Positions 48,643 to 58,227 of a stretch of DNA of 64,000 nucleotides are shown here, in pieces. How positions within the stretch are numbered: position 1 is the first letter of the stretch; every line of letters starts with the position of its first letter. The stretch comes from Allocoleopsis franciscana PCC 7113. GTDB taxonomy: Bacteria; Cyanobacteriota; Cyanobacteriia; Cyanobacteriales; Coleofasciculaceae. The notes below the pieces were generated by a model. That model made no database searches. It worked only from the letters and a program-made list of their open reading frames with translations, and was not told where the DNA came from. The stretch spans positions 4,366,001 through 4,430,000 of the forward strand of contig NC_019738.1 of the NCBI RefSeq assembly GCF_000317515.1, given 5' to 3'. The position numbers and the translations under genes were made by a program.

Positions 48643-49470
48643 TTAATCTTGTTGGTGAGCAAATTGGTAAGCTCCAGCCACGGCAAGCGCGATCGCAACC
48701 ACTAGGAGAATTGGTATAGAATACCAGGGAAATTGGGAGAGCGGTAAGTAAGCCGCCGCACGTAGCCCCACACTGGTATAGGTGAGAGGCAGCAGATACA
48801 CAACTCCTTTGAGCACCGTAGGTAACGTAGCCGGATCAAAAAACGTTGCGCCCAAAAACGACATGGGAACAATCACGAAGTTATTGTACAGTCCAACCGA
48901 TTCCAGCGACTTCACATTTAATCCGACAATTACCCCCAAACCCGCAAATACAGCACAATTAAGCACCAGTAATAGCAAGAACAAGGGATTTAAGAAACTG
49001 GCAAACTTGCCTGTGAAGATTAGGGCGACTAAAATCACGGAACAGGACGTCATCATCCCACGGACAATTCCAGCCAGCATTCTACCTAAATACAGTGCCA
49101 AGGGATGCACGGGGACGAGGAGAGTTTCCTCAAAGGTTTTAGTAAAAATGCGATCGCCACAAATGGAAAAAGTAGTGCCGCCAAAACTAATCGTCATCGA
49201 AGACAAAGCAATCATTCCCGGCAGAATAAACTGCAAATAGTTATCACCAGCGGCAGGTTTCATAGTTGCGTCCAACGCACTCCCCAGCCCCAAACCAAAT
49301 CCGATAATGTAAATCAGGGGTGACACCAAGCCAGCCGCCGCGACTTGTACAATTCGCACCCGCAAATCTAACCACTCTCCCCAAAAAATGGTGAGAGTGT
49401 CTGCCAGAATGGTTCGGAATTGTGAGCCTTTCGGGGTTTTGCTTAACGGAAGCGGAAGCAAAGAATTCAC
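48643..49470 (-). CDS. ABC-2 type transporter permease
   Basis: This 275-residue membrane protein has six helices in the ABC-2 layout. The N-terminal part is LADTLTIFWGEWLDLRVRI. It continues with YLQFILPGMIALSSMTISFG, LALYLGRMLAGIVRGMMTS and VGLYNNFVIVPMSFLGATFF (the ABC-2 signature region), then the last helix IPILLVVAIALAVAGAYQF. It is the membrane half of an exporter of polysaccharide, lipid or drug type. The ATPase partner is not adjacent; the carotenoid oxygenase gene lies upstream. Confidence 0.85.
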   Translation of the reverse strand: MNSLLPLPLSKTPKGSQFRTILADTLTIFWGEWLDLRVRIVQVAAAGLVSPLIYIIGFGLGLGSALDATMKPAAGDNYLQFILPGMIALSSMTISFGGTTFSICGDRIFTKTFEETLLVPVHPLALYLGRMLAGIVRGMMTSCSVILVALIFTGKFASFLNPLFLLLLVLNCAVFAGLGVIVGLNVKSLESVGLYNNFVIVPMSFLGATFFDPATLPTVLKGVVYLLPLTYTSVGLRAAAYLPLSQFPWYSIPILLVVAIALAVAGAYQFAHQQD

Positions 49471-49620
49471 AGGTTTGAGTCTTCTATCAGGCTTTCTTCA
49501 TTATTAGTTTACATTTCGTTGCATGTCAAAAGCTTGAGTCTGGGGAAATATTCTGAAATCTATCTTGCTTCTGGCTTGGTGCGTACCCGTAGCCCCGGTA
49601 ACAGGTCAATTTGATTTTGA

Positions 49621-49658
49621 CCCATTACCGATTACCCATTACCGATTACCCATTACCC
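49621..49658. repeat. 14-bp tandem repeat (CCCATTACCGATTA)
   Basis: Two full units (49621-49634 and 49635-49648) and a partial unit CCCATTACCCC follow a GGTCAATTTGATTTTGACC hairpin. The run ends 18 bp from the stop codon of the minus-strand oxygenase gene. Confidence 0.65.
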
Positions 49659-49675
49659 CGAAAGACATCTAACCC

Positions 49676-51076
49676 TCATTTGGTATTAATAAGCTGTTCC
49701 TGCGACACCCAAGCACCATGAAAACCATAAGGTACCCGTTGAGGCATCAAGACTCGCGCCACAGGCTCAGCGCTTACATCTTGGGCATTCACCACCACGA
49801 GTTCAGAAGTCTCCTCACCCGTATCATAAACAAAAGTAACGAGCCAGCCGTCATCCTCAGCCGTTGCACCAGAGCGAGGAACAAATACCGCCTCGCCGCC
49901 ATAGCGTCCCGCGCCAAATTCGTGAGTCTGGGAACTGCCATTGCTCAAGTCGTACTTAATTAGACCATCGAATAAGGGTATCGGATCGGGTGCTAACCTT
50001 GCCGTATAGCCGTATCGTGTCGCCCGTCCCAAGTACTGTTCATTCACGCGAGGAAAATCTGATGGACGCTCATCAAGCGCTTCTTCTTGAACAGTACCAG
50101 TATTGAGATTAAACCGCCAGCGATACAGACGAGCCTGATCTCCATCCGTTTCACCCGGCGTCGGTTCTGAGACTAAAACGCTGGTGCGACTCATCCGGCA
50201 GGCAACCAGTACCACCTCATCTCCCTCCTCATAGGCGTTAAGAGTATGGAACACATAGCAGGCAGGACTCTCGAACCAGCGGATGTTGTGATTGTCGCCA
50301 TAGCGAGGGACGATACCGAAACGACTGGGGCGTTCTGGCTCAAACATTAACACTGGCTCACCCCGTTGCATCCGTTGCGGGCTGAAGGTGAGGGGCAAAT
50401 CCATAAAAATGGTGTAATGCTCAGTGATGGCAAAATCATGCATCATCACACCGATGGGCAAGTCAATGGGTACAGTTCGCAACAGTTCCCCAGAAGCAGA
50501 AACGATGCCATAGTGCAGGTAGGGGGGTGCAGCAGGGGAGTAACCAAAGAACATCATCTCACCCGTGACCGGGTCTACCTTAGGATGAGCCGTGAAGGGA
50601 GAAACCAGCTTTTGATCATAGGTGTAAACTCCAGCCGTATCTAAACTAGGAAGCTTAATCGCGTGAGGCGCACCCCCTTCCCAAAGGGCGAAAAATTGAC
50701 CCGCGTGCCATATCAGAGCGGTGTTTGCCGTATTCTTACCGGGGCCGTGAGGGTTATCCAGTTGGGGGGGTTCTAAGAGTCCAGTCCAGATGGCATGACC
50801 CGCATCCCGTTCAATATTAAAGCCTTGGGTTTGGATATAGCGGTTGTGATATTGGGCTTGACCGTTGCCAATTTGCACCCCATGTAACATTCCATCCCCA
50901 TCAAACCAGTGATACTGACCGATTGGTGGAAATTGGGGATTTGGGCCATTCCGCACGAACATCCCGGATAAGTCAAGAGGCAATTGACCGATGACGGTGA
51001 GGGAATCTGCTGTGATTTCGTTGCGTATCGGCGCAAAATTACCCTCTAGAAAAGGATTGGCTGTTGTTGCGATCAT
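49676..51076 (-). CDS. carotenoid oxygenase (apocarotenoid 15,15'-oxygenase-like)
   Basis: This 466-residue soluble enzyme of the RPE65/NCED/ACO family cleaves carotenoids or apocarotenoids with a non-haem Fe(II). The four conserved His are visible in context: TAHPKVDPVTGEMMFFGYS, VMMHDFAITEHYTIF, YVFHTLNAYEEGDE and the final VPYGFHGAWV. MFVRNGPNPQFPP and YHWFDGDGMLHGVQIG are further signatures. Products would be retinal-like or other apocarotenoids; the exact cleavage site is uncertain. Confidence 0.92.
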   Translation of the reverse strand: MIATTANPFLEGNFAPIRNEITADSLTVIGQLPLDLSGMFVRNGPNPQFPPIGQYHWFDGDGMLHGVQIGNGQAQYHNRYIQTQGFNIERDAGHAIWTGLLEPPQLDNPHGPGKNTANTALIWHAGQFFALWEGGAPHAIKLPSLDTAGVYTYDQKLVSPFTAHPKVDPVTGEMMFFGYSPAAPPYLHYGIVSASGELLRTVPIDLPIGVMMHDFAITEHYTIFMDLPLTFSPQRMQRGEPVLMFEPERPSRFGIVPRYGDNHNIRWFESPACYVFHTLNAYEEGDEVVLVACRMSRTSVLVSEPTPGETDGDQARLYRWRFNLNTGTVQEEALDERPSDFPRVNEQYLGRATRYGYTARLAPDPIPLFDGLIKYDLSNGSSQTHEFGAGRYGGEAVFVPRSGATAEDDGWLVTFVYDTGEETSELVVVNAQDVSAEPVARVLMPQRVPYGFHGAWVSQEQLINTK

Positions 51077-51195
51077 CCTATTTACCTATTTACTTTTTTC
51101 TGCTTCTCACGTCCACTTATTTGTATAACGCCTTACTTTTAAATCGGGGACGATGTGATTCGGAAATCATTCGTTAGGAGGAGTAGGAGCGATCG

Positions 51196-51804
51196 CTAAT
51201 CGTCCGATTTCAGCTTGTGAGGAATCTCAGCCATGATGCGTGAGACAATCTGTTCCGGCCTATCCTCCGCGCTAATTTGGATGTGAAGGTCAGCTTCGGC
51301 GTAAAGATTGCGGCGTTGGTCAAGAATTGTTTGCAAGGCTTGCGCGGGATTATCGTTTTGTAGTAAAGGGCGAGTCGTATCGTTTTGCAGGCGAGCCATT
51401 AACACCTCCACGGGTGAATCTAACCAAATCACCAAGCCGTGATGCAGATAACTCCAGTTAAATCGCTTGAGTACGATGCCACCCCCAGTTGCCACAGTCA
51501 ACCGCGTGTGAGCCGATAAGTGGGAAAGGACTTCAGATTCGAGTTGGCGAAATGCCTCTTCACCCTCATCGGCAAAAATCTGATTAATACTTTTACCTGC
51601 CGCTTTCTCGATGACATTATCGGTGTCAACAAAACTGTAGCCTAGCTGACGGGCTAATAAATCTCCTACCGTTGTCTTTCCCGTACCCATCATGCCAACG
51701 AGAAAAACATTAATTCCTTTTAATTCCTTCACTGATAGATTGCACCCCGGCAATTGAGCAGCTTTGTGATCATACCTCCTCTTGGGTTTCAGCGGTTCTG
51801 GCAA
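51196..51804 (-). CDS. aroK: shikimate kinase
   Basis: This 202-residue enzyme phosphorylates shikimate on the route to chorismate. The P-loop VFLVGMMGTGKTTVGDLLAR lies near residue 33, the shikimate-binding FVDTDNVIEKAAGKSINQIF near 58, and the GGG loop VATGGGIVLKR near 104. The lid is near LQNDTTRPLLQND (136-148). The N-terminal 25 residues are a basic extension; a start at an internal codon near ELKGINVFL is also possible. Confidence 0.93.
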   Translation of the reverse strand: MPEPLKPKRRYDHKAAQLPGCNLSVKELKGINVFLVGMMGTGKTTVGDLLARQLGYSFVDTDNVIEKAAGKSINQIFADEGEEAFRQLESEVLSHLSAHTRLTVATGGGIVLKRFNWSYLHHGLVIWLDSPVEVLMARLQNDTTRPLLQNDNPAQALQTILDQRRNLYAEADLHIQISAEDRPEQIVSRIMAEIPHKLKSDD

Positions 51805-51880
51805 GTCTTTTGATCAATCTTGCGAACTCATGCGCCGATCAGCATCCTCCAGGCAAAAGGGGAGAGCAAGTCGTTTTGGA

Positions 51881-52630
51881 TTATCGCCGCCCTGGCTTGC
51901 TCGGTGCTTGATCATCAAAATCCTCATCATCTTCAAATCCCCAGTCTTCCTCGTCTTCACTCGGTTCTGGGGGTTTCTGATAGGGCGGCGTAATCACTCG
52001 ATAGTTAGCATCGTAGACTTGGTCAGGCTTGGCGACACCTGACTGTGGGGTGTCTCGGTAGCTGAAGGAATAGACAGAGCCGCTCTGAGAGCTAGTTTTT
52101 GGCTCTTGTGGGACTTCATAGTTTGTGCCATCCATCGGTGGAGTGTCCCTTGGGGATGAACTAGAGCGATCGCCTTGCCAATCATCAACCTCTTGTGCCC
52201 TTGATGTGGGTGCAGCAGGCTCATCATCGAAGTCCCAGTCCTCTCGACTGCTTTCCTCCCAATCAGAGGTAACCCTGTTGCTTGGTGTTTGTGCAGGTGG
52301 CGGAGGTGGGGGTGAAGTGTATTGAGTTTGAGGTTCAGGCTCAGGGTTTTCTAAGGGTTCACGACGATAAGGACTTCTTCGGCGTGGCACTTCGTCGGGT
52401 TCTTCTCGACTCAGAGTCGAGTACCCTTTTTGCAGGGAACTGAGAAATTGTAAGAAAAAGCTAGTAAACGCTCCGGCTGCGATCGCCAAACCAATCCACG
52501 CCGCGACGGGTAGAGCCAGCGTCTGCGTCCCCAAAAATACCAATGGCAGTACTGGCGACAAATTTGAAAAGGCAAATAAGGCCAGTCCGCCCCCAACCAC
52601 CACCAGCAGCACAATCCGAATAACAGGCAT
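51881..52630 (-). CDS. LapA-like membrane protein with long acidic Pro/Ser-rich tail
   Basis: The 249-residue product has two N-terminal hydrophobic helices (IVLLVVVGGGLALFAFS and AAWIGLAIAAGAFTSFFLQF) resembling LapA/DUF1049. The remaining 180 residues are disordered. Features there are RRRSPYRREP, a run of six prolines, repeated WDFDDE- and WGFEDDEDFDD-type acidic patches and a YSFSYRDTPQSG motif. Similar proteins are conserved in cyanobacteria without known function. The repeated Trp-Asp/Glu patches may be short binding motifs (inference). Confidence 0.65.
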   Translation of the reverse strand: MPVIRIVLLVVVGGGLALFAFSNLSPVLPLVFLGTQTLALPVAAWIGLAIAAGAFTSFFLQFLSSLQKGYSTLSREEPDEVPRRRSPYRREPLENPEPEPQTQYTSPPPPPPAQTPSNRVTSDWEESSREDWDFDDEPAAPTSRAQEVDDWQGDRSSSSPRDTPPMDGTNYEVPQEPKTSSQSGSVYSFSYRDTPQSGVAKPDQVYDANYRVITPPYQKPPEPSEDEEDWGFEDDEDFDDQAPSKPGRR

Positions 52631-52710
52631 GTCAATGAGTTTTGAGGCTTAATTGCTATCTCTACGTTACTGCCTTACCACAAAACTCAAAAATCAAAAT
52701 CTAAAACTCT

Positions 52711-53319
52711 TCACCCTCCTTGCCAACGCTTCATCGGAATACAATCAATATCGAGTTGGTCAAAGGCACGCGCCACCACAAAGTCCACCAAATCCTCAAT
52801 GGTTTGGGGATTGTGGTACCAAGCCGGGATAGCAGGAACAATTCTGGCTCCGGCTTCGGCGAGGGTGGTTAGGTTACGCAAGTGAATCAAACTAAACGGT
52901 GTCTCGCGGGGCACAATCACCAGTTGACGCCCTTCTTTGAGCTGAACATCCGCCGCACGCTCCAGCAAATCGGAACTTAAGCCAGCCGCTAATTTGGCGA
53001 CGGTACTCATACTACAAGGAATAATCACCATGCCTGACGTGCGGAAAGAGCCACTGGCGATCGCGGCTCCCACATCACCCGAACGGTGACACATGAGCTT
53101 CCCGCCCTCAGCTACCCCCGCTTGCTGACGCCAGAAATGCTCTTGTTGTTCGGGTTCTGGGGGCATCCGAATATCCTGCTCGGCTTGCCAGACCATGTAA
53201 GCTGATTTTGAAGCCACCAGTTCGATCGCATAGTCAGCCTCCAGCAGAAATTTTAACGCCCGTACAGCATAAATTAAGCCGGAGGCTCCGGTGACGCCTA
53301 AGATGAGAGGATTTGCCAT
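52711..53319 (-). CDS. ubiX: flavin prenyltransferase UbiX
   Basis: This 202-residue enzyme makes the prenylated FMN cofactor of UbiD-type decarboxylases. LILGVTGASGLIYAVRALKF at the N-terminus is the FMN/phosphate loop. SGDVGAAIASGSFRTSGMVI and IPCSMSTVAKLAAGLSSDLL are the conserved dodecamer active-site segments, and IVPRETPFSLIHLRNL carries the Arg/Glu pair. The C-terminus ends IDCIPMKRWQGG. Cyanobacteria need it for plastoquinone synthesis (family knowledge). Confidence 0.93.
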   Translation of the reverse strand: MANPLILGVTGASGLIYAVRALKFLLEADYAIELVASKSAYMVWQAEQDIRMPPEPEQQEHFWRQQAGVAEGGKLMCHRSGDVGAAIASGSFRTSGMVIIPCSMSTVAKLAAGLSSDLLERAADVQLKEGRQLVIVPRETPFSLIHLRNLTTLAEAGARIVPAIPAWYHNPQTIEDLVDFVVARAFDQLDIDCIPMKRWQGG

Positions 53320-53334
53320 TTGTTAGTGATGAAG

Positions 53335-53465
53335 TGAAAGTTTGAAGGTTAGTCAGGTTGAAGGTTGAAAGGTTGAAGGTTGAAAGGCTGAAAGGTTTGA
53401 ATTTTCAACCTGCCAACTTCGCAACCTGAAGAGCGTTTCAACCTGCTACCAACCCTTCTGACCAA
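53335..53465. repeat. GGTTGAAGGTTGAAA word repeat with fold-back
   Basis: This is the clearest copy of the family: GGTTGAAGGTTGAAAGGTTG continues as AAGGTTGAAAGGCTGAAAGG. It is then inverted as TTTTCAACCTGCCAACTTCG, CAACCTGAAG and TTTCAACCTGC. The two halves can form a long imperfect hairpin between ubiX and the ribonuclease gene. Confidence 0.65.
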
Positions 53466-53469
53466 TGAC

Positions 53470-55719
53470 TTACTCCTCTAAGTCTTCGTTAAACGCAACG
53501 CTACCACCCCCAACCGTGACGAGGTCAATTTGCTGACGGTAGTAATCAACGCTCTTGACTTGGACTTCCACGCGATCGCCCAATCGATAGGCGGTGCGGT
53601 TTTTTCGGCCCACGAGGCAGGCGTGTCGAGAGCGATACTCGTACCAGTCATCTTTGAGGGAACTAACGTGAACGAGTCCTTCGACCAAAAGGTCTTCAAT
53701 TTCCACAAAAAAGCCGTAGGACTGGACGCCCGTAATCAGCCCACTGAACACATCTCCTGTGCGTTCTTTCATCTGTTCGGCTTTCTTTAAACCCTGCAAA
53801 TCCACTTCCGCATCCTGGGCGAGTTTCTCCCGATCATTGAGATGAGGCACTAAGATCGTGACCTCTGTTTCTAACTCTTGCTGGATATCGGGCGGCAAAA
53901 TATTCCAGTTCACATTGCCGTGGCTGCTACTATGGTTAAGATTGACACGGTCTTTAGAACGAGTGGAGCGGCGATCGCGTCCTTTCTCAAATAATTCCAG
54001 CAGCACCCGTTGCACGAACAAATCCCCATAACGCCGCAGGGGAGAGACGCAGTGAGTATAGCCTTTATCCAACGCTAAACCAAAGTGAACACCGGGCTTA
54101 GAACTGTAGCCAGCTAGCTTTAACGTGGATTGCAATAAATAATTCAGGACTTTTGGAGCGGTTGATTTGGCAAATAACTGGGTAAAGCGTTGATAGTCCT
54201 GGGAAGTCACATCCTCCTCCTCATCCATCTGCATATCGAGGTGGAGATTGTTGCCCAACTTAATCAAATCCTGAAGCTCATCGAGATCCGGTATCGGTTG
54301 CACACAGTAAATGGCAGGTAGGGCAAGCGCTTGCAAATGGGAGGCAACCGCTTGGTTGGCTAAAATCGTTAATTCCATTAACAAAGAGCGTACCGGCAGC
54401 GTGGAAGAAAGGATAATCGCTCCCATGCGCCCTTCATCTTTAAAGGGATACTGCGTTTCCGATACATTTAAGTCAAAAGCACCCCGTTGTTGCCGTTGCG
54501 TGCGAACCGCCGGACTGAGTTCAAAAAACACGTGCTTGAGCATTTCTAATCCCGAAGCCAATTCGGGGTCAGCTTCTTGATGTTCTCCTAACAGCGACTG
54601 TGCTTGAGCATAACTTAGCTGATGGTCTACCCGAATCACAGAAGGGTGAATTTCAAACTCCACCAATTCACCCTCTTCGTTCAGGGTGAGCATAACCGAA
54701 ATAGCCAAACGGTCTTCACCGGGCACTAAGGAGCAACGTTCTTGCACGGTCTCTGGGAGTAGGGGCAGCACCAGATCTCCCAAATAAACCGCTGTACAGC
54801 GCTTTCTGGCTTCTCGATCCAATGGGGAGTCCATGGGAATAAAGCTGGCGACATCTGCGATATGGACACCCAACTCCCAGTATCCCGTCTTCGTTTTTTC
54901 CAAGGTGAAGGCATTCTCAACCACACCACTGTCGCTGGGTTGCTCTCCCTCAATCGCCAACGTCAGACGCTCCCGTAAATCCAGACGCTTTTTTAAGTCT
55001 GCCTTGCGGAGTTGTTTGGGTATCTCCTCAGCGGCTTTCAGCGCGTTGGGGGGAAAGTTGCGGCGCAAATCGTGCTTACAACACACGATATCCGTGTCAG
55101 CCGCGTCTTCGGCGTCACTTCCTAGGACGCGTGCTACCTTACCAATTGGGTTATTGTGTCCTAGGGGGTAGCGTAACACTTCGACATGAACCAGATGATC
55201 GATCGCTTCTTCTAGATTTTCGTGATTAGGCTTGAGGTCGAGTTCAAACAACAGTCGGTCATCTAGGGGAACCGCTTGAAAGCTGCTATTGGTGCGCCGG
55301 ACTCTTGCCAGGACCGAAGGATTGGCTCGTTCTAAGATTAACTTTACCTGCCCTTCGGGACTACGACGGCGGCTACCTTCTTTGGTGATTTTGACCAGAA
55401 CGCGATCGCCATTCCAGGCGGTACTCAAATGGCTTTTTTGGATATAAATATCATCCGCGCCCTCTACATCTTGAATCGCGAAGCAAAATCCCTTACTCGA
55501 ACAGCGCAGCTTGGCTTCAACCACATCTTCTTCATAGATGCGTCGATACCTGCCACGTTCTTTGACCAAAACTCCTATTTTTTCTAGAGCATCCAGAGCA
55601 ATTTGGAGTTTTTCCAGATTTTCTTCGTCCTGGCAACCCAGCTTTTTTTCCAAATTCTTGGGAGCCACTGATTTTTCATCGGTGAAATTGGAAAGTAATG
55701 TAGCGATTGAAAATTCCAT
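53470..55719 (-). CDS. RNase II/R family exoribonuclease
   Basis: This 749-residue 3'-5' exoribonuclease begins with an N-terminal winged-helix region (MEFSIATLLSNF onwards), then OB-fold cold-shock domains (about 70-225). The RNB catalytic domain follows (about 245-590): ELGVHIADVASFIPMDSPLD carries the metal-binding aspartates, and HFGLALDKGYTHCVSPLRRY GD-type residues close it. A C-terminal S1 domain (about 650-740, FSGLITGVQSYGFFVEIEDL) completes it. It degrades mRNA and structured RNA. In cyanobacteria one such enzyme serves both RNase II and R roles, so I leave the symbol blank. Confidence 0.92.
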   Translation of the reverse strand: MEFSIATLLSNFTDEKSVAPKNLEKKLGCQDEENLEKLQIALDALEKIGVLVKERGRYRRIYEEDVVEAKLRCSSKGFCFAIQDVEGADDIYIQKSHLSTAWNGDRVLVKITKEGSRRRSPEGQVKLILERANPSVLARVRRTNSSFQAVPLDDRLLFELDLKPNHENLEEAIDHLVHVEVLRYPLGHNNPIGKVARVLGSDAEDAADTDIVCCKHDLRRNFPPNALKAAEEIPKQLRKADLKKRLDLRERLTLAIEGEQPSDSGVVENAFTLEKTKTGYWELGVHIADVASFIPMDSPLDREARKRCTAVYLGDLVLPLLPETVQERCSLVPGEDRLAISVMLTLNEEGELVEFEIHPSVIRVDHQLSYAQAQSLLGEHQEADPELASGLEMLKHVFFELSPAVRTQRQQRGAFDLNVSETQYPFKDEGRMGAIILSSTLPVRSLLMELTILANQAVASHLQALALPAIYCVQPIPDLDELQDLIKLGNNLHLDMQMDEEEDVTSQDYQRFTQLFAKSTAPKVLNYLLQSTLKLAGYSSKPGVHFGLALDKGYTHCVSPLRRYGDLFVQRVLLELFEKGRDRRSTRSKDRVNLNHSSSHGNVNWNILPPDIQQELETEVTILVPHLNDREKLAQDAEVDLQGLKKAEQMKERTGDVFSGLITGVQSYGFFVEIEDLLVEGLVHVSSLKDDWYEYRSRHACLVGRKNRTAYRLGDRVEVQVKSVDYYRQQIDLVTVGGGSVAFNEDLEE

Positions 55720-56430
55720 CCAACAATCCTTTTGATTGATCTGAATCGGTTTTTTTCTACTCTTGCCCTATTGGCTTTTGCACTCACCTACTGCGACAGA
55801 GCCTACTCTGAAGGGTTGTTGACCGTAGTCCATCTCCAACGGTTGGTTGAACGTTCTTAAGGTTGGACTCCTCCCTTGAGGACTCGCCGGGTAGGTGAGA
55901 ACTGTCAACGTTCAACTTGCCAACTTTTAACCCTGCTCAGGGCGTTCACTGTCGAGAAAGCACGTTCATTGCCTAAACAGGGTGGCCGACTGTATCCGTT
56001 GTGTTCTGTAGCGAGACTGAGTCTCAAGCCACTCTTTGAGAGTGGATAACTCGCGGTGAAATTTGCCGGATGCCTGGGGACGTGCCCACTTGTAGCAGTG
56101 TTTCAACGACAATGGCTCATTCACACAGCTAGTGATCTTCCTACCCAGTTTGATGACTTCTCTGGAACACCACAACTGTTATAAAACGGGAACGATCGAT
56201 ACAGTTGAGGCGAAAGAAGTAACCAATACCGAGTCAAGAGGACTTGACCCACCCAGTTACTTGCTAACAGACACGTACCTTGACACGCTGCCTTTTATGA
56301 ATTGTTGCTGCTCTTCGTTCTGAATCGCTTTGCAGCAAAGGCAATGAGTTACAGTGACAATGGACTGTCTTTAATTATTTTAGGTTGTAGGCGTCTGTTC
56401 ACGAAATGTTCTTGAAAAGAGTGTATATAT
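55720..56430. other. 711-bp intergenic region between divergent genes
   Basis: The left part (55840-55935) is a GGTTG/CAACC-type fold-back spacer. The middle holds no supported gene: a 69-codon minus-strand frame at 55966-56175 lacks a ribosome-binding site and a recognisable domain. A nested stem-loop lies at 56217-56262: AAGTAAC pairs with GTTACTT outside, and GTCAAG with CTTGAC inside. The right end should hold the promoter of the 56431 gene. Confidence 0.4.
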
Positions 56431-57240
56431 ATGTTTAATCAATTCCGAAGGGATTATCCAAAAGGCAGCCTGGTAACGGAGCTAGCGGCGATTGATCACG
56501 GAAAGTACATCGTGCGTTGTTTGGTGCAAGTGGAGGGAACCCCGCTGGTTACAGGGCTTGCTGCTGCTGAAACCGTCGAATTGGCAGAAGATCGGGCTAG
56601 AAGTCGAGCCTTAGCGCTCTTAGGCATTTCTCCCACAACCCTTACAGCCGAGCCGGAAATTCCTGTTGCGAATCGAGAGGTACCGCAATCCCCGATGCCA
56701 ACACCCGTTGCTGCCGCCGCTTTCTCCTCCGAAACTGTGCACCCGACCCCATCCACTCGGTTTCCAGAACCCTCGATTGTCAAAGACACCAGCCGTTTTC
56801 CCTCGTTTGACTCAAATCGGGAAGACGTTGCGAGTGTGGCGGTAACGGCTTCATGGGGAGCCGAGGAGATGACGCTGAGAGATGAAGCGCCCCCTGAGGT
56901 TTCCATCTCCCAGGACGTGGAAAAGCCCCTTTGGATGGCATCCGAGGAGTCCTCCCCAACTTTATTAGAGGATACGCCCGTCACCGCTTCCACTCAGAGT
57001 AAACGGAAACGGAAACCGGAAGTAGACACGATTACCACAACAGCCCCTGATACTCCCGTTGATTTTTCTGACATCATTGCCAGAACGAATGTGGAACTCA
57101 AGCGTTTGGGTTGGACAACTCAGCAGGGGAAAGATTATCTGCTCCAAACCTACGGGAAGCGATCGCGCCAGCTCTTGACAGATGGTGAATTACTAGACTT
57201 CTTACACCATCTTGAATCGGAGCCAACCCCAGAAGATTAG
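56431..57240 (+). CDS. conserved-type cyanobacterial protein with dsRBD-like N-terminus
   Basis: The 269-residue product has a structured N-terminal 65 residues (FRRDYPKGSLVTELAAIDHG, KYIVRCLVQVEG, ETVELAEDRARSRALALLGI). This beta-beta-helix pattern resembles a small RNA-binding domain; the resemblance is by eye only. A disordered Pro/Ser/Thr/Glu-rich centre follows (70-205). The conserved-looking C-terminal helical domain contains DFSDIIARTNVELKRLGWTT, GKDYLLQTYGKRSRQLLTDG and ELLDFLHHLES. The function is unknown. The C-terminal part may bind a partner or nucleic acid. Confidence 0.65.
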   Translation: MFNQFRRDYPKGSLVTELAAIDHGKYIVRCLVQVEGTPLVTGLAAAETVELAEDRARSRALALLGISPTTLTAEPEIPVANREVPQSPMPTPVAAAAFSSETVHPTPSTRFPEPSIVKDTSRFPSFDSNREDVASVAVTASWGAEEMTLRDEAPPEVSISQDVEKPLWMASEESSPTLLEDTPVTASTQSKRKRKPEVDTITTTAPDTPVDFSDIIARTNVELKRLGWTTQQGKDYLLQTYGKRSRQLLTDGELLDFLHHLESEPTPED

Positions 57241-57321
57241 AGGGGGTGAAGGGAAGAGAGGGTGAAGGGGGGAACTTACATTATTCCCCTCTCCCACTCG
57301 CCCCGGATAGGGGCATTGCCC

Positions 57322-57930
57322 TTACGCCACGCCGACGGGGGTACGTGCGGGTGAAATCCGTCGATCAATCACCTGATCAATCAAGCCATAGTCCTTGGCT
57401 TCCTCTGCGGACATGAAGAAGTCGCGTTCGGTATCTTCCTCAATTCGCTCAATGGGTTGACCGGTGTGTTCTGCCAAAAACTCGTTGAGCCGCCGCTTGT
57501 GATACAGGATTTCTCTAGCCTGAATTTCAATATCCGTCGCCTGTCCTTGGGCACCTCCCAGAGGTTGGTGAATCATAATCCGGGAATGCGGTAAGCTCAT
57601 ACGCTTCCCCTTGGCGCCCGCACTGAGCAAGAACGCCCCCATACTAGCCGCCAAACCGACACAAATGGTGCAAACGTCTGGACGGACTTGATTCATCGTA
57701 TCGAAAATTCCCATGCCCGCTGTTACCGAACCTCCGGGAGAGTTGATATAGAGGTAAATGTCTTTTTCGGCATCCTCAGCTTCTAAAAACAGCAGTTGGG
57801 CAACAATTAAGTTCGCCAAGTCAGAATCAACAGGTTGTCCGAGAAAGACAATTCGCTCTCGCAATAGACGAGAGTAGATGTCAAAGGCGCGTTCGCCACG
57901 ACCGGATTGCTCAATAACTGTAGGAATCAT
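57322..57930 (-). CDS. clpP: ATP-dependent Clp protease proteolytic subunit
   Basis: This 202-residue serine peptidase forms the tetradecameric Clp core with ClpX or ClpC. The catalytic triad is visible: Ser in [15 protein letters not shown], His in [14 protein letters not shown] and Asp in [20 protein letters not shown]. The N-terminus [20 protein letters not shown] is standard. Cyanobacteria carry several clpP paralogues; the motif content indicates an active one rather than ClpR. Which paralogue cannot be said. Confidence 0.95.
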   Translation of the reverse strand: MIPTVIEQSGRGERAFDIYSRLLRERIVFLGQPVDSDLANLIVAQLLFLEAEDAEKDIYLYINSPGGSVTAGMGIFDTMNQVRPDVCTICVGLAASMGAFLLSAGAKGKRMSLPHSRIMIHQPLGGAQGQATDIEIQAREILYHKRRLNEFLAEHTGQPIERIEEDTERDFFMSAEEAKDYGLIDQVIDRRISPARTPVGVA

Positions 57931-58227
57931 GCGTTACAGCGAGTGTTTGTATTTCTTTTCTTTAGATTGATTGTAGCGATTGACACGATTGACAGTCGGC
58001 TGAGGGGATGGAGTGGGGCTGAGAATTTTGAGGGTTGACTTTTTGCTATTCCCTTTGCTTTTTTCTCTTGTGACAGTTTAAAAGGCGGAACGTGGATGTT
58101 CAGCGCTCCCTTGATCCTTAGATACGATCACCAACAAACCACCCAACGGTGAGTTGAGCCGGTGAAGCCCGGTTTCCGTCGTCTATCGTCATCTAGGAAT
58201 GAAGCTAGAAATTGAGGAGTGCCCATT

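Noticed and set aside
55966-56175. 69-codon minus-strand frame upstream of the ribonuclease gene
   Set aside because: No ribosome-binding site or domain features; the base pattern is not clearly coding.
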